Source: an uncultured Capnocytophaga sp.
GTDB lineage: Bacteria > Bacteroidota > Bacteroidia > Flavobacteriales > Flavobacteriaceae
Length of the DNA: 7,481 nucleotides
NCBI RefSeq assembly: GCF_938029845.1
Contig: NZ_CALHGG010000170.1
Span: 1-7,481, forward strand
Reading direction: 5' to 3'
Shown here: positions 1 to 6,698 of the stretch, in pieces
Numbering within the stretch: the first letter of the stretch is position 1
How the letters are laid out: each line of letters starts with the position of its first letter
Notes under the pieces: model-generated
Database searches by the model: none
Told to the model about the DNA's origin: nothing
The model's input: the letters and a program-made list of their open reading frames with translations, nothing else
Made by a program: the position numbers and the translations under genes

Positions 1-48
1 GTCACTAACATTTAACTTTTTATTTTTTTTTATATCGAGGAAAAGAAC

Positions 49-56
49 TAATTTTG
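49..56 (+). promoter_or_regulatory. Candidate -7 box (TAATTTTG) before the acyl-CoA synthetase gene
   Basis: Bases 49-56 match the Bacteroidota -7 element TAnnTTTG. The place where a -33 TTTG would be expected (about 26-29) is a run of T with no G, so only half of the promoter is seen. If it is used, transcription would begin near 60-63. A TTG start at 61 would then be nearly leaderless, which supports the ATG at 82. No hairpin or other element is visible in 1-48. Confidence 0.35.
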
Positions 57-81
57 CTATTTGAAACGCAAACAAACAGTA

Positions 82-1875
82 ATGAATCTAGAAAAGTTTC
101 ACTTGGTTACACGCCTAGCTTCTCAAGCAGCACATTATGGAGACCGTGAGGCACTTCGCTATTGGGAAAATGGGCAATTGTGCTCTCTTTCTTGGAGAGT
201 CTTCTATGAAGAAATACAGAAGATAGCCAATGCTTTACTCCATTACCAAGTGGGAGTACAAGAAAATATCGGGATTTTTGCTCCTAACTCTCCTCAGTGG
301 ACTATGGTGGATATGGCCGCCGCTCACATAAGAGCTTGTGCTGTTCCTATCTATGCGACAAATACGGCCGATCAAGCCGCTTATATCATTAATAATGCGG
401 GAATTAAAATCCTCTTCGTTGGAGAAAAAGAACAATATGAAAAGGTAGCACAGATACGCCAAGCGTGTCCTGAGTTACAATTAGTAGTACTTTTCAATGA
501 AGCACTGTGCAAGGAAGGAGGGGCAAGTGTTTGTACTCTATCTCAATTTATAGCAGCTCCCCAAGGGAAAATCTATGAGGCGGAACTAAAAGAACGTTTT
601 GACCAACGCAACTTACAGGATTTCTATACCATTATCTATACATCGGGTACTACAGGTAACCCTAAGGGAGTTCTCATAGATTATGAGAATGTGGCTTATC
701 AGTTTATCAACCATGATGATCGCTTGGCAGTAGTAGAGGGCAATGTATCTATGTCCTTCCTGCCACTATCCCATGTGTATGAACGTATGTGGGTAGCCTA
801 TGTATTCCATAAGGGGGTGATTAACTGTTACTTAGATGATACGAATCGTGTAGCAGAGGCTCTTAAGGAGGTAAAACCTCACTATATGTGTGTAGTACCA
901 CGCCTTTTGGAGAAAATATATACCAAAATCTACGAAAATGTAGGAAAACAGTCTTTGGCAAAACGTATCGTCTTTGCAGCAGCTACCCGAATTGCAAAAA
1001 TACAATTGGGAAGAACGAAGAAAGGAAAATATCCTTCTTTTGTTCTTAAGAAGCTTTATAATGTAGCCGACAAACTTGTTTTCCAAAAGCTAAAAGCAGC
1101 TTTGGGCGGTAATATTCAGATGATTCCTTGCGGAGGAGCTCTTTTAGAACCTTCTATTGGGCGTTTCTTCCGTGCTATTGGGGTCAATGTAACCTTGGGC
1201 TATGGAATGACCGAGACTACTGCGACCGTATCTTGTTGGGACGATAAGAAATTCAAGCTCAAGTCGGTGGGTACCCTTGTGCCACATATACAAGCGAAGA
1301 TAGGAGAGAACAATGAGATTCTTCTCAAGGGAGGTTCTATTACCAAAGGATACTATAATAATCCAGAGGAGAATGCTAAGGCCTTTACTGAAGATGGTTT
1401 CTTGCGTACAGGAGATGCAGGCTATATAGACAGGGAAGGTAATATCTTTATTACAGAACGTATTAAGGAATTAATGAAAACTTCCAATGGGAAATATATA
1501 GCCCCCCAACAAATAGAGGGGAAGGTAGGTAAGGACAGCTTCATAGAGCAAATAGCTATCATAGCGGATGCTCGCAAGTACGTTTCTGCTCTTATTGTTC
1601 CTAACTATGATGCCTTGTCTGAATATGCTAAATCACTTAACCTTAAGTATAAAAACTATTCAGAGCTGATAAAAAATAGTCAAATAGTGGAGTTCTTTCA
1701 AAAAAGGCTACAAAACTTGCAACAAGAGTTGGCCGCTTATGAGCAGATAAAGAGATTTACGCTGCTTACTACTCCTTTCTCTATTAATAATGATGAACTT
1801 ACCCCAACACTGAAGCTTAAGCGAAAGAATATCTATAAGAATTATTTCCGAGAGATAGAAGCGATGTATGTATAA
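82..1875 (+). CDS. Long-chain fatty acid--CoA ligase (AMP-forming), FadD15-like
   Basis: This ANL-superfamily enzyme is expected to activate long-chain fatty acids with ATP to an acyl-adenylate and pass the acyl group to coenzyme A at the cytoplasmic membrane face, feeding lipid synthesis or degradation. From ATG 82 it has 597 residues, normal for the family. Visible motifs are the phosphate-binding loop YTSGTTGNPKG (186-196), SFLPLSHVYER (about 225-235), GYGMTET (373-379), RTGD (442-445), the hinge region ITERIKELMKTSNGKYIAPQ (457-476), and the C-terminal TPTLKLKR (574-581), which carries the likely catalytic lysine. The frame also opens at TTG 61, giving 604 residues; I prefer ATG 82 because a possible -7 box ends at 56 and the TTG-encoded residues are not typical. 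ftsE follows after 17 bases, so co-transcription is likely. Family assignment is firm; chain-length preference cannot be read from sequence. Confidence 0.92.
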   Translation: MNLEKFHLVTRLASQAAHYGDREALRYWENGQLCSLSWRVFYEEIQKIANALLHYQVGVQENIGIFAPNSPQWTMVDMAAAHIRACAVPIYATNTADQAAYIINNAGIKILFVGEKEQYEKVAQIRQACPELQLVVLFNEALCKEGGASVCTLSQFIAAPQGKIYEAELKERFDQRNLQDFYTIIYTSGTTGNPKGVLIDYENVAYQFINHDDRLAVVEGNVSMSFLPLSHVYERMWVAYVFHKGVINCYLDDTNRVAEALKEVKPHYMCVVPRLLEKIYTKIYENVGKQSLAKRIVFAAATRIAKIQLGRTKKGKYPSFVLKKLYNVADKLVFQKLKAALGGNIQMIPCGGALLEPSIGRFFRAIGVNVTLGYGMTETTATVSCWDDKKFKLKSVGTLVPHIQAKIGENNEILLKGGSITKGYYNNPEENAKAFTEDGFLRTGDAGYIDREGNIFITERIKELMKTSNGKYIAPQQIEGKVGKDSFIEQIAIIADARKYVSALIVPNYDALSEYAKSLNLKYKNYSELIKNSQIVEFFQKRLQNLQQELAAYEQIKRFTLLTTPFSINNDELTPTLKLKRKNIYKNYFREIEAMYV

Positions 1876-1892
1876 CTCTGAAGAAAATACCC

Positions 1893-2576
1893 ATGTCAAA
1901 AACTGTAGTAGAACTTAAGGATGTTTCTATTTTTCAAAGAAAAAATCTTATCTTACATGATATTAACCTCACTATAGAGCGAGGGGAGTTCGTATATCTG
2001 ATAGGGAAAACAGGGAGTGGTAAGAGTTCCCTGCTAAAGATACTCTACGGGGATCTGCCTCTGAAGAAGGGGACAGGTATGGCCGTAGATTTTAATTTGG
2101 CTACCCTTAAGGAATCGGAAATACCTTATCTGAGAAGAAAGATAGGGGTGGTCTTCCAAGATTTTAAGTTGCTCCCCGATAGGACGGTGTTTGGTAATCT
2201 TGAGTTTGTTCTACGTGCCACAGGTTGGCATGATCCTCATAAGATAGAGGCGCGTATCAATAGTGTTCTCAGTAAGGTGAAAATGCAGACCAAGATAGAC
2301 AAACACCCTCATGAGCTTTCAGGAGGAGAGCAACAACGTGTTGCCATTGCACGTGCACTGCTTAATGATCCTGATCTAATTCTCGCCGATGAACCTACGG
2401 GAAACCTTGACCCAGAGACGAGTGTGGAGATTATGAAAGTGATGCGTGAGATTAATGACTCAGGTCGTTCTATCCTTATGGCAACCCATGACTATGCTCT
2501 GATACTCAAGTTTCCGTCCAAAACCATCAAGTGTGATGCAGGGAAACTCTTTGAGGTGGTACAACGTTCTGTCTGA
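1893..2576 (+). CDS. ftsE: Cell division ABC transporter ATP-binding protein FtsE
   Basis: FtsE is the cytoplasmic ATPase that pairs with the membrane protein FtsX to control peptidoglycan hydrolases at the division site. The 227 residues match the usual length of about 220-230. All nucleotide-binding elements are intact: Walker A GKTGSGKS (38-45), Q-loop in VFQDFKLL (Q89), signature LSGGEQQR (142-149), Walker B with catalytic Glu LILADEP (162-168, E167), D-loop GNLD (170-173) and H-loop H199 in ATHD. The FQDFKLL stretch and the compact length favour FtsE over LolD-type or other MacB-like ATPases, which share the same fold and are the main alternative. No ftsX lies next to it here; the upstream neighbour is the acyl-CoA synthetase, 17 bases away. 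Its TGA stop touches the stop of the convergent rnhB. Confidence 0.92.
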   Translation: MSKTVVELKDVSIFQRKNLILHDINLTIERGEFVYLIGKTGSGKSSLLKILYGDLPLKKGTGMAVDFNLATLKESEIPYLRRKIGVVFQDFKLLPDRTVFGNLEFVLRATGWHDPHKIEARINSVLSKVKMQTKIDKHPHELSGGEQQRVAIARALLNDPDLILADEPTGNLDPETSVEIMKVMREINDSGRSILMATHDYALILKFPSKTIKCDAGKLFEVVQRSV

Positions 2577-3170
2577 TTAAAAATCAAATTTCAGCTGAAT
2601 ATCAATAAGTTGAAATGTCTTTCTATGGTGCTCACAAGCACCAAATTCAAGGATAGCCGCTCGGTGCTCACGAGTTGGGTATCCTTTATTTTTATCCCAA
2701 TGATACATAGGGAATTCTTTATGGAGTTCTTCCATATAAGCATCGCGATAGGTCTTGGCAAGTACTGAAGCGGCTGCAATACGCATAAAGCGTGCATCTC
2801 CCTTTACCTGACAGGAGTAGGGAATCTCCTTATAAGGCTTGAAACGATTACCATCTACCACAATAAACTCAGGAGTAAGGGTGAGCTTGTCCAAGGCTTT
2901 TTGCATGGCCTCTATGGAGGCATTGAGGATATTGATTTGGTCAATTCGCTGTGGGGACAGATGTACTACAGCATAGCTCAGCGCCTGCTCTTCTATAATA
3001 GGGCGTAGTTCATTGCGCTGTTTTTCGGTCATTTGCTTGGAGTCATTGAGCAATGGGTGATAGAAATCTTCAGGGAGTATCACAGCAGCAGCTGTAACAG
3101 GTCCTGCTAAGCACCCTCTTCCTGCCTCATCAGTACCCGCTTCCCTCGGGGAGAAAAACCATTTTTCCAT
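2577..3170 (-). CDS. rnhB: Ribonuclease HII
   Basis: RNase HII cuts the RNA strand of RNA-DNA hybrids and starts removal of single ribonucleotides misincorporated in DNA. The 197-residue protein is normal length. The N-terminal motif [14 protein letters not shown] (12-25) supplies catalytic D14 and E15 and the ribonucleotide-sensing GRG (17-19). The third acidic residue is D106 in VVDGN, and the fourth is D125 in KGDA. The block [13 protein letters not shown] (131-143) and NKGYPT (161-166), with the conserved tyrosine Y164, complete the family pattern, so the enzyme looks active. It starts at an ATG only 4 bases after the stop of the LuxE-like gene and is the last gene of a three-gene leftward unit. 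Its TAA abuts the ftsE stop, leaving no intergenic room for a terminator between the two operons. Confidence 0.97.
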   Translation of the reverse strand: MEKWFFSPREAGTDEAGRGCLAGPVTAAAVILPEDFYHPLLNDSKQMTEKQRNELRPIIEEQALSYAVVHLSPQRIDQINILNASIEAMQKALDKLTLTPEFIVVDGNRFKPYKEIPYSCQVKGDARFMRIAAASVLAKTYRDAYMEELHKEFPMYHWDKNKGYPTREHRAAILEFGACEHHRKTFQLIDIQLKFDF

Positions 3171-3174
3171 AGGA

Positions 3175-4149
3175 TTAATTTTGTAAAACTAAAAGGTTAC
3201 AGCCACGAATATCTGCAGCATCGAAGCGACCCAATACTTCAAAGGAGCCATCGGGGTAGGCCTTGCCTAAATCCTGAGTGGCGATAAAGCTACAAGAGTA
3301 GTAGTTGGCAAGGTCTATTACATTAATCCCTCCGATTCTGCCATAGGGTAGGGGAGAGAGCGCATCCTCGCTGTCTCGAATGAGAATTTTCATCCAAGGA
3401 ACAGGGTAGAAAAGTCCATTTCCTTGGCTATAAGCTTGGGAGAGTAGCTCCGTCATCCCATATTCGGAGTGAATCACCTTAGTACCAAAGCCCTTACATA
3501 GTAGCTCATGTAACTCCTCTCGAATCAACTCCTTGCGTCGCCCTTTCATGCCTCCTGTCTCCATAACAATTGTATTTTTTAGAGAGAATTGGTATTGCTC
3601 TACCAAGTCCAAGAGTGCGAAGGACACCCCCATTAGGAAAACCTTTCGCCCCTGAGCGTCCCATAGCCTTAGTTTTTGGGCAAGTTCCTCTTGGTTGTAG
3701 AGGTAAAAACCACTTTCCTTCTGGGCACTCTCAATCAAATCCTCAGCCATATAGATAAGGGAAGACCCCTTGCGTTCCAAGTAGGAAGGAAGTAAAGCTA
3801 AAAATATGTAGTCTTCTATCCTCCCATAGAAGTGAGCAAATCCCTTGCGAAAACTCTCCCTATAGAGTGCAAGAGAACTTACCAAGTGTTGAGATGTTTG
3901 GCTCCCAGTGGTACCACTACTGGTAAATACCTCCTCAGGAGCATTGGTAGCCGTATAGATTTCTTTATTTTTGAAAAACTCTATTGGTAAGAAAGGAATC
4001 TCCTCAAGAGCATGTACCGTCTTAGGAGTCTTGCCGAAATAGTTGCAAAACTCCTGATATACAGCATTGTTTTGGTACTGAAAAGCAAATACTTTTAGTG
4101 CTTGTGCTTCAAATTCCTTAGGGGAATAATCTTGAAAGAGGTTATTCAT
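3175..4149 (-). CDS. LuxE-type acyl-protein synthetase / acyltransferase-like protein
   Basis: A 324-residue member of the ANL adenylating superfamily, closest by eye to the LuxE/PaaK-like acyl-protein synthetase group. In luminous bacteria LuxE activates fatty acids as acyl-adenylates for the reductase LuxC. Seen here: the phosphate-binding loop FTSSGTTGS (75-83), the [13 protein letters not shown] block (197-209), and SEYGMTE (228-234) matching the ANL adenine-binding motif. The protein ends at [10 protein letters not shown], shorter than full acyl-CoA ligases, so the mobile C-terminal domain is reduced. There is no LuxC or LuxD partner in the window, so light production is not implied; the substrate is unknown. 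The start is ATG at 4149; a TTG one codon earlier is also open but less likely. It sits 26 bases after the 200-residue gene and 4 bases before rnhB, so it is probably translated from the same transcript. Confidence 0.8.
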   Translation of the reverse strand: MNNLFQDYSPKEFEAQALKVFAFQYQNNAVYQEFCNYFGKTPKTVHALEEIPFLPIEFFKNKEIYTATNAPEEVFTSSGTTGSQTSQHLVSSLALYRESFRKGFAHFYGRIEDYIFLALLPSYLERKGSSLIYMAEDLIESAQKESGFYLYNQEELAQKLRLWDAQGRKVFLMGVSFALLDLVEQYQFSLKNTIVMETGGMKGRRKELIREELHELLCKGFGTKVIHSEYGMTELLSQAYSQGNGLFYPVPWMKILIRDSEDALSPLPYGRIGGINVIDLANYYSCSFIATQDLGKAYPDGSFEVLGRFDAADIRGCNLLVLQN

Positions 4150-4175
4150 CAAATAGTTGTAAGTGTTTTTAATAA

Positions 4176-4778
4176 TTAATGACAGAACGCTATCATATCT
4201 AATTGGTTGTTAAGACAAAAAGCGATGTTTTCCTTTAGTCTCATAATGTGTTCGTAAGCAAATCCCTTTTCATCTTCCTCTATCATAGCTTCTATTTCTT
4301 CCTCTGTTTTATGGACGTTCTCTAGCAGAGAATCCAAATGCTTGAGTCGGTCTTGGTCAATGAGGCTTATCATAGGAAAGTCTTCTATCTCAGGTAGCGG
4401 GAAGGGGTGGAAATGGTCTTCGGGGAATAGCTCGGTATCTATTTCTACCTCTATATCATAATCCTCTGAAAGGGTTTGGTTGATAAGGTCAGTTTCATAC
4501 CAGAACTTCATTTCTTGAGTAAAAGGCAATTCTTTTCCCAAGGTAGCACAGATTCCAATAAAGGCATACCCATAAGTATATCCCTTTTTCTCATCAAAAG
4601 GACGCCCCATGATAATATCGGTAAGCGCCTTAGTGGTCTCATTATCCTCATCTTCTTCAGCATAGTTTTGGAAGATTTCATTTTTCTGAACCTCTGCGAG
4701 TAAGGTTTCGTCCTTAGAGGCAAAAGTTGCCTGAAGTTCAGAGGTGTTCACCCCATAAGCAAACATATAATATCCCAT
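4176..4778 (-). CDS. Acidic protein of uncertain family (DUF7691-like?), first gene of the rnhB unit
   Basis: This 200-residue soluble protein has no signal peptide or membrane segment. It is strongly acidic, with runs such as AEEDEDNE (40-47) and KTEEEIEAMIEEDE (157-170). The N-terminus GYYMFAYGVNTSEL is followed by a GYTYGYAF segment (66-73) and a proline-rich FPLPEIEDFPMI stretch (126-137), then a likely helical C-terminal third (about 141-193). This order reminds me of DUF7691, a family without known function, but I hold that from memory only. The reading frame is supported by a consensus promoter 22 bases upstream of the ATG and by close spacing to the following genes. Being co-transcribed with rnhB and the LuxE-like gene does not by itself reveal a function. 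A role as an immunity or stress protein is possible but unsupported. Confidence 0.85.
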   Translation of the reverse strand: MGYYMFAYGVNTSELQATFASKDETLLAEVQKNEIFQNYAEEDEDNETTKALTDIIMGRPFDEKKGYTYGYAFIGICATLGKELPFTQEMKFWYETDLINQTLSEDYDIEVEIDTELFPEDHFHPFPLPEIEDFPMISLIDQDRLKHLDSLLENVHKTEEEIEAMIEEDEKGFAYEHIMRLKENIAFCLNNQLDMIAFCH

Positions 4779-4800
4779 AAGAAAAGCGTTTTTTATAAGG

Positions 4801-4831
4801 CAAAGGTAGTGTTTTATTTTAAGAAAACAAA
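4801..4831 (-). promoter_or_regulatory. Consensus Bacteroidota promoter for the leftward three-gene unit
   Basis: Read on the minus strand, TTTG (complement of 4828-4831) is followed after exactly 19 bases by TACCTTTG (complement of 4801-4808). This fits the -33/-7 consensus of the Bacteroidota primary sigma factor (TTTG, 19-21 bases, TAnnTTTG). The ATG of the 200-residue gene lies 22 bases beyond the -7 box, giving a short leader. The next two genes lack room for promoters of their own (gaps of 26 and 4 bases). Confidence 0.8.
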
Positions 4832-4923
4832 ATATTTGTGAGTTAGAGAAAAAGATGTATATTTACCAAATCAAAGAAATAGAAAAGAATAAAATAATAT
4901 TTTTTGAAAAGGAATAAAAATAT

Positions 4924-4954
4924 TTTGTGAATCTGACAAATGTCGCTATATTTG
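4924..4954 (+). promoter_or_regulatory. Consensus Bacteroidota promoter for the lipoprotein/immunity-like gene set
   Basis: TTTG at 4924-4927 and TATATTTG at 4947-4954 are separated by 19 bases, an exact match to the Bacteroidota -33/-7 pattern. The lipoprotein ATG at 4981 is 26 bases further, so the leader is about 20 bases. The promoter overlaps a GTG-started extension of the lipoprotein frame, which argues that the extension is not translated. The 92 bases between this -33 box and the opposing one (4832-4923) are very AT-rich, with no repeat that I would call an operator. Confidence 0.82.
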
Positions 4955-4980
4955 CACACAGAATACGAAAAGAGCCTTTT

Positions 4981-5835
4981 ATGAAAAAGTATATTATTTG
5001 CACCCTATTGATAAGCCTTAGCTTGATTGCTTGTGGAAGAAAAAATGTAAAGAATCCCCATCAAAAAGAAAAAACAGTTCAGGGGCATTTTCAAGGCAAT
5101 CACTTTAAAAAAACGGATTGGGAGCTATTGGGTTTGCGTGGGAAAGTAAAACGATTGGAAGAAATCTTTGATTACTATGAATATGCAGAGGATGGCTCTG
5201 CAAAGAAGTTGGATGCGGTTGCTGTTTTGCCAAGAGAAGGTACATTTTTCCGTACAATAAATGGTCTTCCTCTTATTATTGATTTCGATGAAGAAGGTTA
5301 TATTATAGGCACACGAAGGTATGAAGATACAGGAATAGATTCTCTTATCTACAACCATAAAGAGAAAACCATTACTCAATATACGGGAGATAAAAAACAA
5401 TATATAGATTGTTATAAGTATGATGAAAGAGGGAATGTAATAGAAAAGAGATGGGGCCGAGCAGACCTCCCTTCTTATAAATACTATCATATTACTTATA
5501 ATGATAGAGGACAAAAAATAAAAGAAATTTCTTCTATAAGCAAAACAAAAATTAAATTAGGGGAGGAAACTATCTATAGGTATGATTCAAAAGGGCGTAT
5601 AATTTATGAGGAAAGAAAAGGGATTTTAGGAGAAATAAGAGAATATACCTATAATAGAGAGGGTGATATTCAAACCATTAAAAAGAAACCCTTCCTTGAA
5701 CCAGAACAAGAACTCTGGTACGAATACACTTATGATAAGCAAGGTAATTATATCAAAAGCATTCTTTATCTGAAGGATAAAATAGAAGGAAAATTAACCT
5801 CTCGAGTAACACAACGAAAAATAGAGTATTACTAA
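4981..5835 (+). CDS. Predicted lipoprotein with YD/RHS-like repeats
   Basis: The 284-residue protein begins with a type II signal peptide: MKK, a hydrophobic core (about 4-16), and a lipobox LIAC with the lipidated cysteine at C18. After the cysteine come GRKNVKNPHQ, basic and polar with no acidic cluster, so the acidic surface-export signal described for Capnocytophaga and other Bacteroidota lipoproteins is absent and a periplasm-facing anchor is more likely. A GLRGKVKRLEE segment (51-61) resembles the opening of many Bacteroidota YD-repeat proteins. From about 101 to 260 there are six units of the type Y-x-Y-D/N-x-x-G-x-x-I, which form beta strands in RHS and wall-associated proteins. The upstream GTG (4927) would extend the frame by 18 codons but falls in the promoter and would hide the signal peptide. 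It is probably co-transcribed with the Imm11-like gene 38 bases downstream. Its function is unknown; an orphan structural or RHS-linked protein is plausible. Confidence 0.88.
   Translation: MKKYIICTLLISLSLIACGRKNVKNPHQKEKTVQGHFQGNHFKKTDWELLGLRGKVKRLEEIFDYYEYAEDGSAKKLDAVAVLPREGTFFRTINGLPLIIDFDEEGYIIGTRRYEDTGIDSLIYNHKEKTITQYTGDKKQYIDCYKYDERGNVIEKRWGRADLPSYKYYHITYNDRGQKIKEISSISKTKIKLGEETIYRYDSKGRIIYEERKGILGEIREYTYNREGDIQTIKKKPFLEPEQELWYEYTYDKQGNYIKSILYLKDKIEGKLTSRVTQRKIEYY
5281..5760 (+). repeat. Six degenerate YD-like repeat units inside the lipoprotein
   Basis: Units at residues 101-111 (DFDEEGYIIGT), 145-156 (YKYDERGNVIEK), 171-182 (ITYNDRGQKIKE), 199-210 (YRYDSKGRIIYE), 222-233 (YTYNREGDIQTI) and 249-260 (YTYDKQGNYIKS). 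The last five start 26, 28, 23 and 27 residues apart. The shared core is aromatic-x-Y-D/N-x-x-G followed by an alternating hydrophobic strand. The repeats are clear in protein but not conserved in DNA, so they are old and not a recent expansion. Confidence 0.75.
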
Positions 5836-5873
5836 AGGTTTGGGGCAAAAATATATTTTAAAACCTAAGAAGT

Positions 5874-6578
5874 ATGAATCAGCTTTATTTTATGGTACCT
5901 AATAGAAAGGCTAAAGGAACTCCTATCTACTTAGATGGGATTTTACACACACGATTTATTCCTAGGGAAGAATACAAAGGTTCTACTCTTCCTCCTGTTC
6001 TCAATCGTGACAAATGGCGTGGGGGATGGATGAACTTAACTGAGCTCCCTGAAAAACTTTATCTTATCAATAAGCATAGGCTATTAGATTTTGATTATTG
6101 TGATACATCAAATGGGTTTATCATTTCAGAAGAGTTTAAGGAGATTATGGACGCACACAATCCAATGAAGTATCTTTTCACTCCTGTTGTAATGCTTAAC
6201 AGAGATGGAGAGGTAAATTCTCGAAAGAGTTATTACTTTATTACTATTCAAGAAGACGTACAAGCTATTGATTTTGATAAATCAGAGTTTATAGAGACTA
6301 TACCTCCGAATATAAATGTAGGGGAAAGATATCCAAAAGTAGAAATAAAGAAAGCAACAAAAATTGTTTTCAACAAAGAACTATTGGATAAAAAACCTAT
6401 TTTTTATATTTGTCAATATTTTTTTGATAAGCTTCTTTTTTGTAATGAGGAATTTAAGAATAGTGTAGAGGCTCGAAAAATAAAAACAATTGAGTTTCAT
6501 CCAATAGAAAGTCTAATAGAATATATGGAGAATACATATCATTTAGAGCTTTCAGATACTGAATTTATCATTGAGTAG
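5874..6578 (+). CDS. Imm11 (DUF1629)-like putative immunity protein
   Basis: A 234-residue soluble protein without signal peptide or transmembrane segment. The middle, LLDFDYCDTSNGFIISEEFK (70-89), then FTPVVMLNRDGE (102-113), SYYFITIQEDVQAIDFDKSEF (119-139), and the later KIVFNKELLDKKPIFYIC (163-180) with LLFCNEEFKNSVEA (187-200) follow the order I associate with Imm11/DUF1629: a 'should-see' helix, a strand carrying YY-x-I and A-I-D-x-x-x-S, then a second strand and helix near the end. Imm11 proteins are inferred to neutralise toxins of polymorphic or contact-dependent systems, but most members are untested. It follows the lipoprotein gene by 38 bases and precedes another small gene after 120 bases. 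No matching toxin is visible, so it may be an orphan. Reading frame sure; family moderately sure from memory. Confidence 0.82.
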   Translation: MNQLYFMVPNRKAKGTPIYLDGILHTRFIPREEYKGSTLPPVLNRDKWRGGWMNLTELPEKLYLINKHRLLDFDYCDTSNGFIISEEFKEIMDAHNPMKYLFTPVVMLNRDGEVNSRKSYYFITIQEDVQAIDFDKSEFIETIPPNINVGERYPKVEIKKATKIVFNKELLDKKPIFYICQYFFDKLLFCNEEFKNSVEARKIKTIEFHPIESLIEYMENTYHLELSDTEFIIE

Positions 6579-6698
6579 GGAATAAAAATCATATATGTAA
6601 GGATATAGACCTCTGTATTGAAATTGACAATTCCTTATCTATTTTAACGATGGAGGAAGGAACTTATTAGATAACTTTCAGCTTTAAAATATCTCAAA

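Noticed and set aside
23..32. T run near the left edge as the tail of an upstream terminator
   Set aside because: No stem-loop can be drawn from bases 1-22, and the sequence before the window is not available.
61..81. TTG start at 61 for the acyl-CoA synthetase
   Set aside because: A possible -7 box ends at 56, so TTG 61 would fall at the transcript start; ATG 82 gives a normal family length.
235..462. Leftward 75-codon open frame
   Set aside because: It lies wholly inside the acyl-CoA synthetase, on the opposite strand, and resembles no family.
3175..4149. Bioluminescence (lux) operon
   Set aside because: No luciferase, LuxC or LuxD is present; the LuxE-like fold is widespread outside luminous bacteria.
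4150..4152. TTG start at 4152 for the LuxE-like gene
   Set aside because: An ATG is the very next codon (4149) and is the simpler start.
4832..4923. Small RNA or riboswitch in the divergent intergenic region
   Set aside because: The stretch is AT-rich without stable stems, and the predicted leaders are only about 20 bases long.
5125..5514. Leftward 129-codon open frame
   Set aside because: It is the antisense shadow of the YD-repeat lipoprotein, with no promoter or family resemblance.
5836..5866. Inverted repeat AGGTTT/AAACCT around the palindrome AAAATATATTTT (5848-5859) between the lipoprotein and Imm11-like genes
   Set aside because: The arms are short and AT-rich and no T run follows, so it is not a convincing terminator; as an operator it has no support.
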